A stretch of 64,000 nucleotides of DNA, taken from Sphingopyxis sp. BSN-002 (lineage in GTDB: Bacteria > Pseudomonadota > Alphaproteobacteria > Sphingomonadales > Sphingomonadaceae). This document shows, one piece after another, positions 54,211 through 63,554 of this stretch. The notes beneath the pieces are model-generated. The model did no database searches. It was not told the origin of the DNA and saw only the letters and a list, made by a program, of their open reading frames with translations. Every line of letters begins with the position of its first letter. Position 1 is the first letter of the stretch. The position numbers and the translations under genes were made by a program. The stretch covers positions 3,636,198 to 3,700,197 of the forward strand of contig NZ_CP091804.1 of the NCBI RefSeq assembly GCF_022024275.1. The letters run 5' to 3'.

Positions 54211-56172
54211 ATGCGGGGTCGCTTTTTGTGGTTGTTGGGTGCCGGACTGGTCGCGACGTCAGCGCAGGCGCAAGTCGACGAGGTGGCGCGGCGTTTCGGG
54301 ACGCTCGATGGAATCACGCAGGTCAGCCTGTCGCCGGACGGGCAGCGCATCGCCTTTGTCGCGCCGAACAAGGGGCAGGCGAACGACCTGTTCGTCGTCG
54401 AGATCGCCGATGGCGCCGCACCGCGCCGCATCCTCCGCGCGAGCGGCGACCCCGAAACGCTGCGGTGGTGCCGGTGGGCGACCGACGCGCGTCTGGTCTG
54501 CCAGATCGCCGGCCGGCAAAAGCTGGGCGACACCATTTTCGGATTCACGTCCCTGCTGGGGGTGGATGCGACGGGCGGCAATGTGAAGACATTGAGCACG
54601 CGGCGCAGCGACAAGGCGCTCAGTTACGATTTTCGCGGCGGCAGCATCATCGACTGGCAGCCCGGGCCGGCCAACAGCGTGCTGGTGATGCGCAGCTATG
54701 TCCCCGAAGCCAACCGCTATTCGGCCTCGCTGATCACCAAGGACGACGAGGGCATGGGCGTCGATCTGGTGGACGTCACGCAAGGATCGGCAAAGACGGT
54801 CGAAAAGCCGCGCCGTGACGCGCGAGAGTTCATCACCGACGGCAAGGGCAAGGTCCGCATCATGGGGGTTCAGCCCATGGAAGGACAGACCGGCAATCTG
54901 AGCGGTTCGGTGCGTTATCTGTTCAGGCCCGCGAATGGCGGCGACTGGCAGTCGCTGTCGTCGTTCGACATCCTGTCGCGCGAGGGATTCGATCCGTGGG
55001 CTGTCGACGCCGCAACCAATCGCGCGATCGGGTTCGGCAAGATCGACGGCCGTCAGGCGGTCATGGCCGTGAATCTGGACGGGACCGGCAAGGGGGAAAC
55101 CCTTTATCGCCATCCCGAGGTCGACGTTGACGGGCTGGTCCAGGTCGGCCGCGACCAGCGCGTCGTCGGCGCGACCTATGCGACCGACCGCCGCAGGATG
55201 GTGACGACCGATGCGAATGTCGGGGCGATGGCGAAATCGCTGTCGCGTGCACTGGGCGGGCGCGAGGTCTATTTCATCGACGCATCCGCGGACGAGGCGC
55301 ATTGGCTCGTATGGAACGGGTCGGACGTCGATCCGGGACGTTACTATCGCTATACGCCCGCCGCGAAACAGCTGCGTCCGCTGCTCGAGGATCGCCCCTT
55401 GCTGGCGGACCAGTTGCTCTCGCCGGTCAAGGCGATCACCTATCCGGCGTCCGACGGCACGATGATCCCGGGCTATCTGACGCTGCCGCCCGGGCGCAGC
55501 GATGCGAAGGGCCTGCCGGCGATCGTCATGCCGCACGGCGGGCCGTCGGCGCGCGACGAATGGGGCTTTGACTGGATGGCGCAATATTTCGCGCAGGCCG
55601 GCTTCGCCGTCGTGCAGCCCAATTATCGCGGATCGTCGGGCTATGGCGATCAATGGTACCAGAACAACGGCTTCCAGTCGTGGAAGACCGCGATCGGCGA
55701 TGTTACCGATGCGGGGCGGTGGATCCTTGCCGAAGGGGCCGATCCGGCGAAACTGTCGATCGTCGGCTGGTCGTACGGCGGTTATGCGGCGCTGCAGTCG
55801 GGCGTCGTCGCGCCCGACCTTTTCCGGTCGATCGTCGCGATCGCGCCGGTCACCGACCTCGGCAAGCTGAAGGACGAGAGCGCCCGCTATATCAGCGGGG
55901 CGATCACCCGCGACTTCATCGGATCGGGGCCGCATGTCCGCGAAGGGTCGCCGGCGCAGAACGCCGGCGCGATCAAGGCGCCGGTGCTGATGTTCCACGG
56001 CACGCTCGACCAGAATGTCGATATCGACCAGGCCCGTGTCATGCGCGGCGCGCTGACATCGGCGGGGAAGAAGGTCGAGCTGATCGAATATCCGGGTCTC
56101 GCGCACAATCTGTGGGACAGCGAGACGCGCATCGCGATGCTGGGGCGGATCAGCCAGTTCCTGCCGCACTGA
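54211..56172 (+). CDS. S9-family prolyl oligopeptidase (first of a tandem pair)
   Basis: A 653-residue exported serine peptidase. The signal peptide ends at TSAQAQV. An N-terminal beta-propeller (about 25-400) has blades such as QVSLSPDGQRIAFVAPNKGQ. The C-terminal alpha/beta hydrolase domain has oxyanion region MPHGGPSARDEWGFD, nucleophile Ser in IVGWSYGGYAALQSG, Asp in FHGTLDQNVDIDQ and His in YPGLAHNLWD. It cleaves peptides, probably dipeptidyl- or acylaminoacyl-peptidase-like. The start is the ATG at 54211 with AGGGGG upstream. A second, highly similar gene begins 76 bases after its stop. Confidence 0.94.
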   Translation: MRGRFLWLLGAGLVATSAQAQVDEVARRFGTLDGITQVSLSPDGQRIAFVAPNKGQANDLFVVEIADGAAPRRILRASGDPETLRWCRWATDARLVCQIAGRQKLGDTIFGFTSLLGVDATGGNVKTLSTRRSDKALSYDFRGGSIIDWQPGPANSVLVMRSYVPEANRYSASLITKDDEGMGVDLVDVTQGSAKTVEKPRRDAREFITDGKGKVRIMGVQPMEGQTGNLSGSVRYLFRPANGGDWQSLSSFDILSREGFDPWAVDAATNRAIGFGKIDGRQAVMAVNLDGTGKGETLYRHPEVDVDGLVQVGRDQRVVGATYATDRRRMVTTDANVGAMAKSLSRALGGREVYFIDASADEAHWLVWNGSDVDPGRYYRYTPAAKQLRPLLEDRPLLADQLLSPVKAITYPASDGTMIPGYLTLPPGRSDAKGLPAIVMPHGGPSARDEWGFDWMAQYFAQAGFAVVQPNYRGSSGYGDQWYQNNGFQSWKTAIGDVTDAGRWILAEGADPAKLSIVGWSYGGYAALQSGVVAPDLFRSIVAIAPVTDLGKLKDESARYISGAITRDFIGSGPHVREGSPAQNAGAIKAPVLMFHGTLDQNVDIDQARVMRGALTSAGKKVELIEYPGLAHNLWDSETRIAMLGRISQFLPH

Positions 56173-56247
56173 CGGCCGGGCAGAACGAGTTGGATGCTGC
56201 CCGGATCAAGCGGCCGGGCCGATGGGAACGGAAATGGGGGAGTCAGG

Positions 56248-58230
56248 ATGATTATCAAAACGGGGGTGCGCCGATCGCTTTCGATCGCGGCGCTGGCGAC
56301 GGCCTTGTCGGCCGTTCCTGTCGCTCATGCGCAAGGCACGGTCGACAATGCGGCGCGTTTCGGCGCGCTGGAATCGATCCGCGATGTCAGCCTGTCGCCC
56401 GACGGCACGCGGATCGCCTATATCGAGAATGGCGAAAAGCTGACGCGGCGCCTGTTCGTCGTCGATACGGCCGAAGGCGCGATGCCGAAGCAGATCCTGT
56501 CGAGCAGCGGCGACGACGGCTTTCTGAGCTGGTGTGGCTGGGTGACGAATGCGCGCCTCGCGTGCCAGACCTATCACCGCGACAAGCAGGCGGGCGAAAT
56601 ATTGGGGGCGACCAACATCATCGCGCTCGATGCGGCGGGCGGCAACATGAAGCTGCTGAGCAACCGGCGCAGCGCACGGTCGCTCTATGCCGATTTCCGG
56701 GGCGGGAGCGTGATCGACTGGTCGGCGTCGGACAATGGCTCGTTGCTGATGACGCGAAGCTATGTGCCCGAGAACAACACCGGCACCTTTATCGCGCAGC
56801 GCGCCGAAGGGCTGGGTGTCGATCGCGTCGATGCCACCAGCGGCGCCAGTTCGCGGGTCGAGGCACCGAACCGCGATGCCATCTATTATCTTTCCGACGG
56901 ACACGGGCAGGTCCGCGTCATGGCGACGCACGCGTGGCTGAACAGCGGACAGATGAGCCCGACGATCCACTATTCCTATCGGGCGAAGGGCGGCGGCAAC
57001 TGGAAGGCGCTGTCCGACTATGACATCGCCAGCGAGAAGGGTTTCGATCCGATCGCGATCGACCCGGCGACCGACCGCGTGTTCGGTCTCGACCGGATCG
57101 ACGGGCGCAAGGCAGTGGTGGCGATGCCGCTCGACGGCAGCGGGACCGTAACCACCATCTATGCGCACCCCGAGGTCGATGTCGACGACGTGATCCGTAT
57201 CGGCCGCAACGGCCGCATCGTCGGCGTCTCCTATGCGACCGACAAGCGCGTCTCGGTGATGACCGATCCCGCCGTCGCCAAGATGACCGCATCGCTGTCA
57301 AAGGCGCTCGGCGGAAAGCAGATACTGATCGCGGACGCGTCGGCGGACGAGAGCCGCTATCTGGTGCGGACCAGTTCGGATACCGATCCGGGGCAATATT
57401 ATCTGTTCACACCGGCGGCGAAGGAACTGCGGCCCCTGCTCGGCGAGCGCGATGCGCTGGCCGATCTGACGCTCTCCCCGGTACGCCCCGTCACCTATCC
57501 CGCCGCCGACGGCACGACGATTCCGGGCTATCTGACGCTGCCGCCCGGACGGGCCGACGCAAAGGGCCTGCCGGCGATCGTGATGCCGCACGGCGGGCCC
57601 TCGGCGCGCGACGAATGGGGCTTCGACTGGATGGCGCAATATTTCGCGCAGAGCGGCTATGCCGTGCTGCAGCCCAACTTCCGCGGCTCGTCGGGTTATG
57701 GCGACGCCTGGTACCAGAAGAACGGTTTCCAGTCGTGGAAGACGGCGATCGGCGACGTCACCGATGCGGGCAAGTGGCTGACGTCGACGCAGGGTGCTGA
57801 CCCGGCGAAGCTGTCGATCGTCGGCTGGTCGTACGGCGGCTATGCGGCGCTGCAGTCGGGCGTGCTGGCGCCCGACCTGTTCAAGGCGATCGTTGCCATC
57901 GCCCCGGTCACCGACCTCGACCAGCTGAAGCGCGAGGAAACCGACGACGGGGCGGGCGAGATCAACGCGCGCTTCATCGGCACCGGGCCGCACATCAAGG
58001 AGGGATCGCCGGCACAGAATGCCGCCGCCATCGTCGCGCCCGTCCTGATGTTCCACGGTACGTTCGACCAGAATGTCCGCGTCGAACAGTCGCGGACGAT
58101 GAAGCGCGCGCTCGACGCCAAGGGCAAGCGCGCCGACCTGGTCGAATATCCCGAACTGGCCCACAGCCTGGAGACCGGAGAGGCGCGCACCGACATGCTG
58201 CGCAAGATCTCCGCTTTCCTGCCGCACTGA
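56248..58230 (+). CDS. S9-family prolyl oligopeptidase (second of a tandem pair)
   Basis: A 660-residue paralogue of the preceding gene. The signal peptide ends at PVAHAQG, then a beta-propeller (SIRDVSLSPDGTRIAYIENG) and the catalytic domain with Ser in IVGWSYGGYAALQSG, Asp in FHGTFDQNVRVEQ and His in YPELAHSLETG. The hydrolase domains of the pair are nearly identical in long stretches, while the propellers have diverged, which suggests different substrate gates. The start is the ATG at 56248, after GGGGGAGTCAGG. It is followed by a strong hairpin terminator at 58240. Confidence 0.94.
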   Translation: MIIKTGVRRSLSIAALATALSAVPVAHAQGTVDNAARFGALESIRDVSLSPDGTRIAYIENGEKLTRRLFVVDTAEGAMPKQILSSSGDDGFLSWCGWVTNARLACQTYHRDKQAGEILGATNIIALDAAGGNMKLLSNRRSARSLYADFRGGSVIDWSASDNGSLLMTRSYVPENNTGTFIAQRAEGLGVDRVDATSGASSRVEAPNRDAIYYLSDGHGQVRVMATHAWLNSGQMSPTIHYSYRAKGGGNWKALSDYDIASEKGFDPIAIDPATDRVFGLDRIDGRKAVVAMPLDGSGTVTTIYAHPEVDVDDVIRIGRNGRIVGVSYATDKRVSVMTDPAVAKMTASLSKALGGKQILIADASADESRYLVRTSSDTDPGQYYLFTPAAKELRPLLGERDALADLTLSPVRPVTYPAADGTTIPGYLTLPPGRADAKGLPAIVMPHGGPSARDEWGFDWMAQYFAQSGYAVLQPNFRGSSGYGDAWYQKNGFQSWKTAIGDVTDAGKWLTSTQGADPAKLSIVGWSYGGYAALQSGVLAPDLFKAIVAIAPVTDLDQLKREETDDGAGEINARFIGTGPHIKEGSPAQNAAAIVAPVLMFHGTFDQNVRVEQSRTMKRALDAKGKRADLVEYPELAHSLETGEARTDMLRKISAFLPH

Positions 58231-58239
58231 GCTGGAACG

Positions 58240-58273
58240 AAAAGGGGCGGCCCGTTGCCGGACCGCCCCTTTT
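58240..58273. terminator. Bidirectional intrinsic terminator between S9 gene and rpsD
   Basis: An 11-base-pair stem AAAAGGGGCGG / CCGCCCCTTTT closes a 12-base loop, with the A and T runs forming a U tract in either direction. It lies 9 bases after the S9 stop and 20 bases from the convergent rpsD stop. Confidence 0.9.
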
Positions 58274-58293
58274 GAATTCCAGGTGGAACCCGA

Positions 58294-58905
58294 TCAGCGC
58301 GAATAGAATTCGACGACGAGGTTCGGTTCCATCTTCACCGGATACGGCACTTCGTCGAGCGTCGGAACGCGGACGTAGGTCGTCTTGGTGCCGTCGACGG
58401 CCAGATATTCGGGCAGGTCACGCTCGGGCAGGCTCTGCGCTTCGGCGACCAGCGCCATTTCCTGCGCCTTCTTGCCGAGGGTGATTTCGTCGCCCGGCTT
58501 CACGAGGCGGCTGGCGACGTTGCACTTCACGCCGTTCACATAGACGTGGCCGTGGCTGACGAGCTGGCGCGCCGAGAAGATGGTCGGGGTGAACTTCGAG
58601 CGATAGACGACCGCGTCGAGACGACGCTCGAGCAGGCCGATCAGGTTCTGACCGGTGTCGCCCTTCATGCGCGACGCTTCGAAATAGTTCTTCTTGAACT
58701 GCTTCTCGGTGATGTCGCCGTAATAGCCCTTCAGCTTCTGCTTCGCGCGGAGCTGGATGCCGAAGTCCGACATCTTGCCCTTGCGGCGCTGACCGTGCTG
58801 GCCGGGGCCGTATTCGCGGCGGTTGACCGGGCTCTTCGGGCGACCCCAGATGTTTTCGCCCATCCGGCGGTCGAGTTTGTACTTGGCGCTCTGGCGCTTC
58901 GACAT
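58294..58905 (-). CDS. rpsD: 30S ribosomal protein S4
   Basis: A 203-residue S4. It begins [20 protein letters not shown], followed by [16 protein letters not shown], and has the S4 RNA-binding domain ([40 protein letters not shown]). It is a primary 16S rRNA-binding protein and part of the mRNA entry site. The start is the ATG at 58905, which gives the standard length. It stands alone, not in the alpha operon with rpoA, as is usual in alphaproteobacteria. Confidence 0.98.
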   Translation of the reverse strand: MSKRQSAKYKLDRRMGENIWGRPKSPVNRREYGPGQHGQRRKGKMSDFGIQLRAKQKLKGYYGDITEKQFKKNYFEASRMKGDTGQNLIGLLERRLDAVVYRSKFTPTIFSARQLVSHGHVYVNGVKCNVASRLVKPGDEITLGKKAQEMALVAEAQSLPERDLPEYLAVDGTKTTYVRVPTLDEVPYPVKMEPNLVVEFYSR

Positions 58906-59104
58906 ATGTCGTCTCCAATTTGCTGTGTGCCGAAGGATTTCGGCGGTTCCCGGGTCGCACCGTACGGGCTGGGCCGTACGCGACCACCGCTTCACCGGGG
59001 TGCGGGGTCAATTTGCGAAGGCGCGCGGTTAGACGGGTGCGTCGGCCGAGTCAAGGGCCGAGCGCGGCTCGACAGCCGCGAAAAAGCCGCTAAAGGCGGC
59101 GCGC

Positions 59105-59428
59105 ATGACTTCCGCCAAATCACCCGAAGCCTGTGAAACGATGATCGACGTCCGTGCAGGGGTCGATCAGGTCGATCGCGAACTCGTCGCCCTGCTCGTC
59201 CGCCGCTTTGGCTATATGGATGCCGCAGCGCGCATCAAGGCCGACCGCGGCGCGGTTCGCGACGAGGCGCGCAAGGCGCAGGTGCTCGACAATGTAGCGC
59301 GCGAAGCCGAAGCGGCGGGTCTGGACCCGCAGCGCCTGCGTGCCGTGTGGGACGTCCTGGTCGAGCAGTCGATCGCCCATGAATATGGGCAATGGGACGA
59401 TATCCGCGGTCTTGCCGATCCGCGCTAG
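59105..59428 (+). CDS. Chorismate mutase (AroQ type)
   Basis: A 107-residue all-helical AroQ-class enzyme: IDVRAGVDQVDRELVALLVR, then AARIKADRGAVRDEARKAQV, with Arg, Lys and Glu in active-site positions, and a third helix RLRAVWDVLVEQSIAHEYGQ. It converts chorismate to prephenate for Phe/Tyr synthesis. The family also includes isochorismate-pyruvate lyases such as PchB, and this short stand-alone form could be either. No siderophore genes are near, so chorismate mutase is preferred. The start is ATG 59105; ATG 59141 (MIDVRAG) is an alternative. Confidence 0.87.
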   Translation: MTSAKSPEACETMIDVRAGVDQVDRELVALLVRRFGYMDAAARIKADRGAVRDEARKAQVLDNVAREAEAAGLDPQRLRAVWDVLVEQSIAHEYGQWDDIRGLADPR

Positions 59429-59441
59429 GCGGGCACGCGCC

Positions 59442-59663
59442 TTATTTGGCGCGATACACGTCCAGCTTGTCGGAGGCTTCGTTCCATTCCTTTTGCGTCC
59501 GGCACTCGCGCTTGGCGAGGCGGCTGTTCGAGGGACGGACCGTCCGGCAGATCAGCTTTTCCTTCTCGGGAGCCGCGGTGGTCGTATTGCTGTCGGCGGC
59601 CGGGGGCGTTGCAGTCTCGGGCGCGGCTGCGGCGAGCGCGAGCGTCAGGACAAGGCTAAACAT
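59442..59663 (-). CDS. Small exported two-cysteine protein, copy 1
   Basis: A 73-residue protein with a short signal peptide (MFSLVLTLALAAAAPE). An Ala/Thr/Pro-rich spacer follows, then a core with Cys39 and Cys54 (LICRTVRPSNSRLAKRECRT) and a Trp (KEW). It is paralogous to the next gene upstream; the two Cys are 15 residues apart in both, probably joined in a disulfide loop. I know of similar short proteins in sphingomonads but no function. The start is the ATG at 59663. Confidence 0.78.
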   Translation of the reverse strand: MFSLVLTLALAAAAPETATPPAADSNTTTAAPEKEKLICRTVRPSNSRLAKRECRTQKEWNEASDKLDVYRAK

Positions 59664-59739
59664 GGTCACTCCTGGGGGAAGCCGGAGGCAGATCGTCCGC
59701 TGCGGGGCGGCGGGGATCGGCGGTCCGGGAAGGGTGTTG

Positions 59740-59958
59740 TCAGTTGGTCGCGCCGGTCGGGGCGGGTTTCGATTCCGAGCGGGCGGCTTCGTCCGTCGGC
59801 TTCGGCTGTTCGGTGACCGTGCGGCAAACGCGCTTCGGGACATTGCTGCCCGACATCTCGATCTTCTCGCAAACCTTCTTGGGCTTCGCCGGCTTGGCAG
59901 GCTGAGCCGTATCGGATCCGGTCGCCGCGAGGGCGAGCGAAAGCAGCAAACTCATCAT
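59740..59958 (-). CDS. Small exported two-cysteine protein, copy 2
   Basis: A 72-residue protein. The signal-like N-terminus is MMSLLLSLALAATGSD, followed by a Pro/Lys spacer (AQPAKPAKPKK) and a core with Cys30 and Cys45 (VCEKIEMSGSNVPKRVCRTV), again 15 apart and matching copy 1 (C..[IV]...S....KR.CRT). The start is ATG 59958 or the adjacent 59955. It is tandem with copy 1 on the same strand (76 bases between), downstream of the trmJ stop region. The role is unknown. Confidence 0.75.
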   Translation of the reverse strand: MMSLLLSLALAATGSDTAQPAKPAKPKKVCEKIEMSGSNVPKRVCRTVTEQPKPTDEAARSESKPAPTGATN

Positions 59959-60059
59959 CGAAATCAAACTCCTGGAGATCGGCGCCTTCCGGAGGGGAGG
60001 GGGCTGCCGAGCTAAGATGCGGCGTTGCAGCATTTCGCGAACGGATTGTCAATTCCCCG

Positions 60060-60788
60060 CTAGCGGGGTCGCGGCGTGCGCCCCAATATGGTGATGATCC
60101 CGTGCATCATGCGGATGTCGTTGCTCGACCAGCCGGTCTTGGTGAGCGCGGTGCGGATCGTCCGCAGCGTCGCCTCGGTCCGCTCGACCGGAAAGAAATA
60201 GCCCGCCGTATCGAGGTCGCGGTTGAGATGTTCGATCAGCTGTTCAAGCTCGCCGTGCGGGGCCGGCGGATCGAGCGGAACCTCGGGCGGGCTGGCGAGT
60301 GCCTGACCCTTCGACCATTCATAGGCGAGCAGGATGACCGCCTGCGCGAGGTTCAGCGAGCCGAATTCGGGATTGATCGGGACGGTGACGATGTTGTGCG
60401 CCAGCGCCACATCGTCGGTCTCAAGGCCCGAACGCTCGGGCCCGAAGATATAGGCCGAGCGGCCGGCGGTCGCATGCACATCCCTTGCGGCTTCCTCGGG
60501 CGTCAGCACCGGCTTGGTCACGCCGCGCTTGCGCACCGTGGTGGCATAGATGGTCTGGCAGTCGGCGACCGCGTCGGCGAGTGTCTCGAAGACTTGGGCC
60601 TTCGCGAGCACGATATCGGCGCCCGACGCCGCCGGACCCGCATCGGGGTTCGGCCAGCCGTCGCGTGGCGCGACAAGGCGAAGGTCGGTTAGTCCGAAGT
60701 TGAGCATCGCGCGCGCCGCCTTGCCGATATTCTCGGCAAGTTGCGGCCTTACGAGGACGATAACGGGGGGCGGGGCGGCCGCGGTCAT
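60060..60788 (-). CDS. trmJ: tRNA 2'-O-methyltransferase of the TrmJ (SPOUT) family
   Basis: A 242-residue SPOUT methyltransferase: [20 protein letters not shown] at the N-terminus, [20 protein letters not shown] and [20 protein letters not shown] as the knotted SAM site. A short C-terminal helical part ([20 protein letters not shown]) is typical of TrmJ. It methylates the ribose of residue 32 in several tRNAs. The start ATG at 60788 overlaps the nrdR stop by four bases (ATGA). It is the last gene of the rpiB-glyA-orf-nrdR-trmJ unit. Confidence 0.92.
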   Translation of the reverse strand: MTAAAPPPVIVLVRPQLAENIGKAARAMLNFGLTDLRLVAPRDGWPNPDAGPAASGADIVLAKAQVFETLADAVADCQTIYATTVRKRGVTKPVLTPEEAARDVHATAGRSAYIFGPERSGLETDDVALAHNIVTVPINPEFGSLNLAQAVILLAYEWSKGQALASPPEVPLDPPAPHGELEQLIEHLNRDLDTAGYFFPVERTEATLRTIRTALTKTGWSSNDIRMMHGIITILGRTPRPR

Positions 60789-61252
60789 TTGCCGGGCCGC
60801 GCCGCCTCGGTGATCGAAGAGGCGAATTCCTCGAAATCCTTGGCTTCGGTAAAGTCGCGATAGACGCTGGCGAAGCGGATATAGGCGACATTGTCGAAGC
60901 CCTTCAGCGCCTCCATCACCATCGCGCCGATCTGCGCCGCCTGCACTTCATTGTCGCCTGAGGTTTCGAGCTGACGCTGGATACCCGAGACGAGCCGTTC
61001 GATCCGCGCGCCGTCGATCGGGCGCTTGCGGCACGCGATCTGGACGCTGCGCATCAGCTTCTCGCGGTCGAAGGGTTCGCGATTGCCGCCGGCTTTCAAT
61101 ACTGCGACCTCGCGGAGCTGGATGCGCTCGAACGTGGTGAAGCGCGCGCCGCAATCCTCGCACTGGCGGCGGCGGCGAATCGCCGCGCCGTCCTCGGTCG
61201 GACGACTGTCCTTCACCTGGCTGTCTTCATGTCCGCAATAAGGGCAGCGCAT
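60785..61252 (-). CDS. nrdR: Transcriptional repressor NrdR
   Basis: A 155-residue regulator of ribonucleotide reductase genes. The zinc ribbon is [17 protein letters not shown] with [16 protein letters not shown]. The ATP-cone domain follows ([56 protein letters not shown]). It senses ATP/dATP and represses nrd operons. It starts 3 bases after the small membrane-protein gene stop and overlaps trmJ. glyA-nrdR neighbourhood is common in alphaproteobacteria. Confidence 0.97.
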   Translation of the reverse strand: MRCPYCGHEDSQVKDSRPTEDGAAIRRRRQCEDCGARFTTFERIQLREVAVLKAGGNREPFDREKLMRSVQIACRKRPIDGARIERLVSGIQRQLETSGDNEVQAAQIGAMVMEALKGFDNVAYIRFASVYRDFTEAKDFEEFASSITEAARPGK

Positions 61253-61255
61253 CGG

Positions 61256-61474
61256 TCAGCGTTTCACCCGGCTGATCAGCGCAATGGCGGCGCCCGCAAA
61301 CAGACCGACAGGCCATGTCACGACGGGCAGGATCAGGCCCGCGGCGGCGCCGAGTCCGCCGCCGATCAGGACGGGCTTGGTCGAGGGATGCTTTGCCCCC
61401 TGCTTGCCCATCGCCTTAATCTCTTCGATCGTCAGCTCGACCAGCGTCGGCTCTTCGGGATGCTGCCGCGCCAT
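61256..61474 (-). CDS. Small membrane protein, 72 aa
   Basis: An unrecognised 72-residue protein. The N-terminal half is soluble and acidic (PTLVELTIEEIKAMGKQGAK). The C-terminal half has two short hydrophobic segments with a Gly-rich turn (VLIGGGLGAAAGLILPVVTW, PVGLFAGAAIALISRVKR). It starts 4 bases after the glyA stop and ends 3 bases before the nrdR start, so it is clearly part of the operon. Confidence 0.75.
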   Translation of the reverse strand: MARQHPEEPTLVELTIEEIKAMGKQGAKHPSTKPVLIGGGLGAAAGLILPVVTWPVGLFAGAAIALISRVKR

Positions 61475-61478
61475 CGCC

Positions 61479-62786
61479 TTACCCCTGATAGATGGGGAAG
61501 CGTTCGCACAGCGCGCGCACGCGGCCGCGGACATTCGCCTCGACATCGGCGTCGCCATGTTCGCCCTTGTCGCGCAGCGCTTCCAGAACGTCGGCGACCA
61601 TATCGCCGATATCCTCGAACTCGGCGATGCCGAAGCCGCGCGTCGTGCCGGCGGGCGAGCCGACGCGGATGCCGCTGGTCTTGACCGGCGGCAGCGGGTC
61701 GAAGGGCACGCCATTCTTGTTGCAGGTGATCGCCGAGCGTTCGAGCGCCTCGTCGGCGTCGCGGCCGGTGATGCCGAGCGGACGCAGGTCGATCAGCGCG
61801 AGGTGCGTGTCGGTGCCGCCCGCGACGACGTCGGCGCCGCGTGCCTTCAGCCGGTTGGCGAGCGCCTGCGCGTTGGCGATCGTCGCCTTGGCATAGTCCT
61901 TGAATTCGGGACGCAGCGCCTCGCCGAAGGCGACCGCTTTCGCGGCGATGACGTGCATCAGCGGGCCGCCCTGCAGGCCGGGGAAGACCGCCGAATTGAT
62001 ACGCTTCGCGATCGCCTCGTCATTGGTCAGGATCATGCCGCCGCGCGGACCGCGCAGCGTCTTGTGCGTCGTCGTGGTGACGACGTGGGCATGCTCCATC
62101 GGTGAGGGATGCGCGCCGCCGGCGACGAGGCCCGCGAAATGCGCCATGTCGACCATCAGCAGCGCGCCGACGTCGTCGGCGATCGCCCGGAAGCGCGCGA
62201 AGTCGAGCGTGCGCGGATAGGCCGAGCCACCCGCGATGATCAGCGAGGGGCGATGCTCCTTCGCCAATGCCTCGACCTGGTCGAAATCGACGAGATGATC
62301 GTCGGCGCGGACGCCATATTGCACCGCGTTGAACCATTTGCCCGACATCGCCGGCGGAGCGCCGTGGGTCAGGTGGCCGCCGGCGTCGAGGCTCATGCCG
62401 AGGATCGTCGCGCCGGGCTTGGTCAGCGCCAGCATCACCGCGCCGTTCGCCTGTGCGCCCGAGTGCGGCTGGACGTTGGCGAAGCCGCAGTCGAAGAGCT
62501 TCTTGGCGCGGTCGATCGCGAGCTGCTCGACCTCGTCCGACGGGGCGCAGCCCTGATAATAGCGCTTGCCGGGATAGCCCTCGGCATATTTGTTGGTGAA
62601 GACCGATCCCTGTGCTTCCAGCACCGCCTTCGAGACGATGTTTTCCGAGGCGATCAGCTCGATCTGATACTGTTCGCGCTCCATTTCATGCTTCATCGCC
62701 GCCGCGACCGCGGGGTCGGTGGTGCCTACGCCATCGGTGAAATAGCCGGCCGATTTGATGGGCTTGTCGAGCGTGTCGGTGGTCAT
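61479..62786 (-). CDS. glyA: Serine hydroxymethyltransferase
   Basis: A 435-residue PLP enzyme that interconverts serine and glycine with tetrahydrofolate. Segments are [60 protein letters not shown] and the PLP-lysine site [18 protein letters not shown]. The start is the ATG at 62786, which overlaps the rpiB stop by four bases (ATGA). It supplies one-carbon units and glycine. No glycine riboswitch is expected, because rpiB lies upstream in the operon. Confidence 0.98.
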   Translation of the reverse strand: MTTDTLDKPIKSAGYFTDGVGTTDPAVAAAMKHEMEREQYQIELIASENIVSKAVLEAQGSVFTNKYAEGYPGKRYYQGCAPSDEVEQLAIDRAKKLFDCGFANVQPHSGAQANGAVMLALTKPGATILGMSLDAGGHLTHGAPPAMSGKWFNAVQYGVRADDHLVDFDQVEALAKEHRPSLIIAGGSAYPRTLDFARFRAIADDVGALLMVDMAHFAGLVAGGAHPSPMEHAHVVTTTTHKTLRGPRGGMILTNDEAIAKRINSAVFPGLQGGPLMHVIAAKAVAFGEALRPEFKDYAKATIANAQALANRLKARGADVVAGGTDTHLALIDLRPLGITGRDADEALERSAITCNKNGVPFDPLPPVKTSGIRVGSPAGTTRGFGIAEFEDIGDMVADVLEALRDKGEHGDADVEANVRGRVRALCERFPIYQG

Positions 62787-63235
62787 CGGCTGGTCTCCAG
62801 TTGCGGCGGGTTGGATAGTTTGTCGACGCGGCGCGCGTGGCGGTCGCCGGCGAAATCTGTGGTCAGGAAGGCGGCGATGCACGCCTTCGCCATGTCGATA
62901 CCGGTCAGGCGCGCGCCGAGCGCGATGACGTTCGCGTCATTATGCTCGCGCGAGAGTTTCGCCGACAGCGGTTCGGACACGAGCGCGCAGCGGCACGCCG
63001 GGTTGCGGTTGACCGAGATCGAGATGCCGATGCCCGACCCGCAGAGCGCGACGCCCTTGTCGGCGCTGCCGTCCGCGACCGCTTCGGCCAGACGATAGCC
63101 ATAGTCAGGATAGTCGACGCTGTCGGGGCCGTTGGTACCGAGGTCGGCGACCTCGTGCCCCTCGGCGCGCAGCCAGTCGGCGAGCACGGCCTTCAGCTCG
63201 TATGCGGCGTGGTCAGAGGCTATCGCGATGCGCAT
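62783..63235 (-). CDS. rpiB: Ribose 5-phosphate isomerase B
   Basis: A 150-residue RpiB/LacAB family isomerase. It begins [20 protein letters not shown]. The catalytic Cys is in [20 protein letters not shown], and [17 protein letters not shown] is the family's C-terminal signature. It interconverts ribose 5-phosphate and ribulose 5-phosphate. It is the first gene of the glyA-nrdR operon, with 147 bases upstream to the divergent small membrane-protein gene, where the promoter should be. Confidence 0.97.
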   Translation of the reverse strand: MRIAIASDHAAYELKAVLADWLRAEGHEVADLGTNGPDSVDYPDYGYRLAEAVADGSADKGVALCGSGIGISISVNRNPACRCALVSEPLSAKLSREHNDANVIALGARLTGIDMAKACIAAFLTTDFAGDRHARRVDKLSNPPQLETSR

Positions 63236-63382
63236 CGGTGCGGCTCCCGCTGGAGAAAGGGAATCGATGAGCGGCCTTTAGGCGAAGCGTTTGCACTTGG
63301 CCACAGGGAGGCGGCGCTTTTCGACCCCGATTTGTAACAATGGCGGTTTGACCGCCCGGACGCGCCGCCGTAGAGCGCCGCC

Positions 63383-63547
63383 ATGGGCGACACTCTGCTT
63401 TCGATAGCCATGCTCGGTGGCTTCGCGCTGCTCGGCGGCGCGTTCATGGTCTTCCGCCACGGCGACCGGCGCCGCGCGCTGCTGATGCTGGTCGCGGCGC
63501 TGGTGCTGTTCGCCAATGTGGCGATCTGGATGATCCCGACGAAGTAG
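63383..63547 (+). CDS. Small inner-membrane protein, 54 aa
   Basis: A 55-codon gene from ATG 63383 to TAG 63547. The product has two hydrophobic helices (LSIAMLGGFALLGGAFMVF and LLMLVAALVLFANVAIWM) joined by a basic loop HGDRRRA, so it is probably a hairpin membrane protein with the loop in the cytoplasm. I recognise no family. It ends 7 bases from the convergent hydrolase stop and is divergent from rpiB. Confidence 0.68.
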   Translation: MGDTLLSIAMLGGFALLGGAFMVFRHGDRRRALLMLVAALVLFANVAIWMIPTK

Positions 63548-63554
63548 GCCGGGC

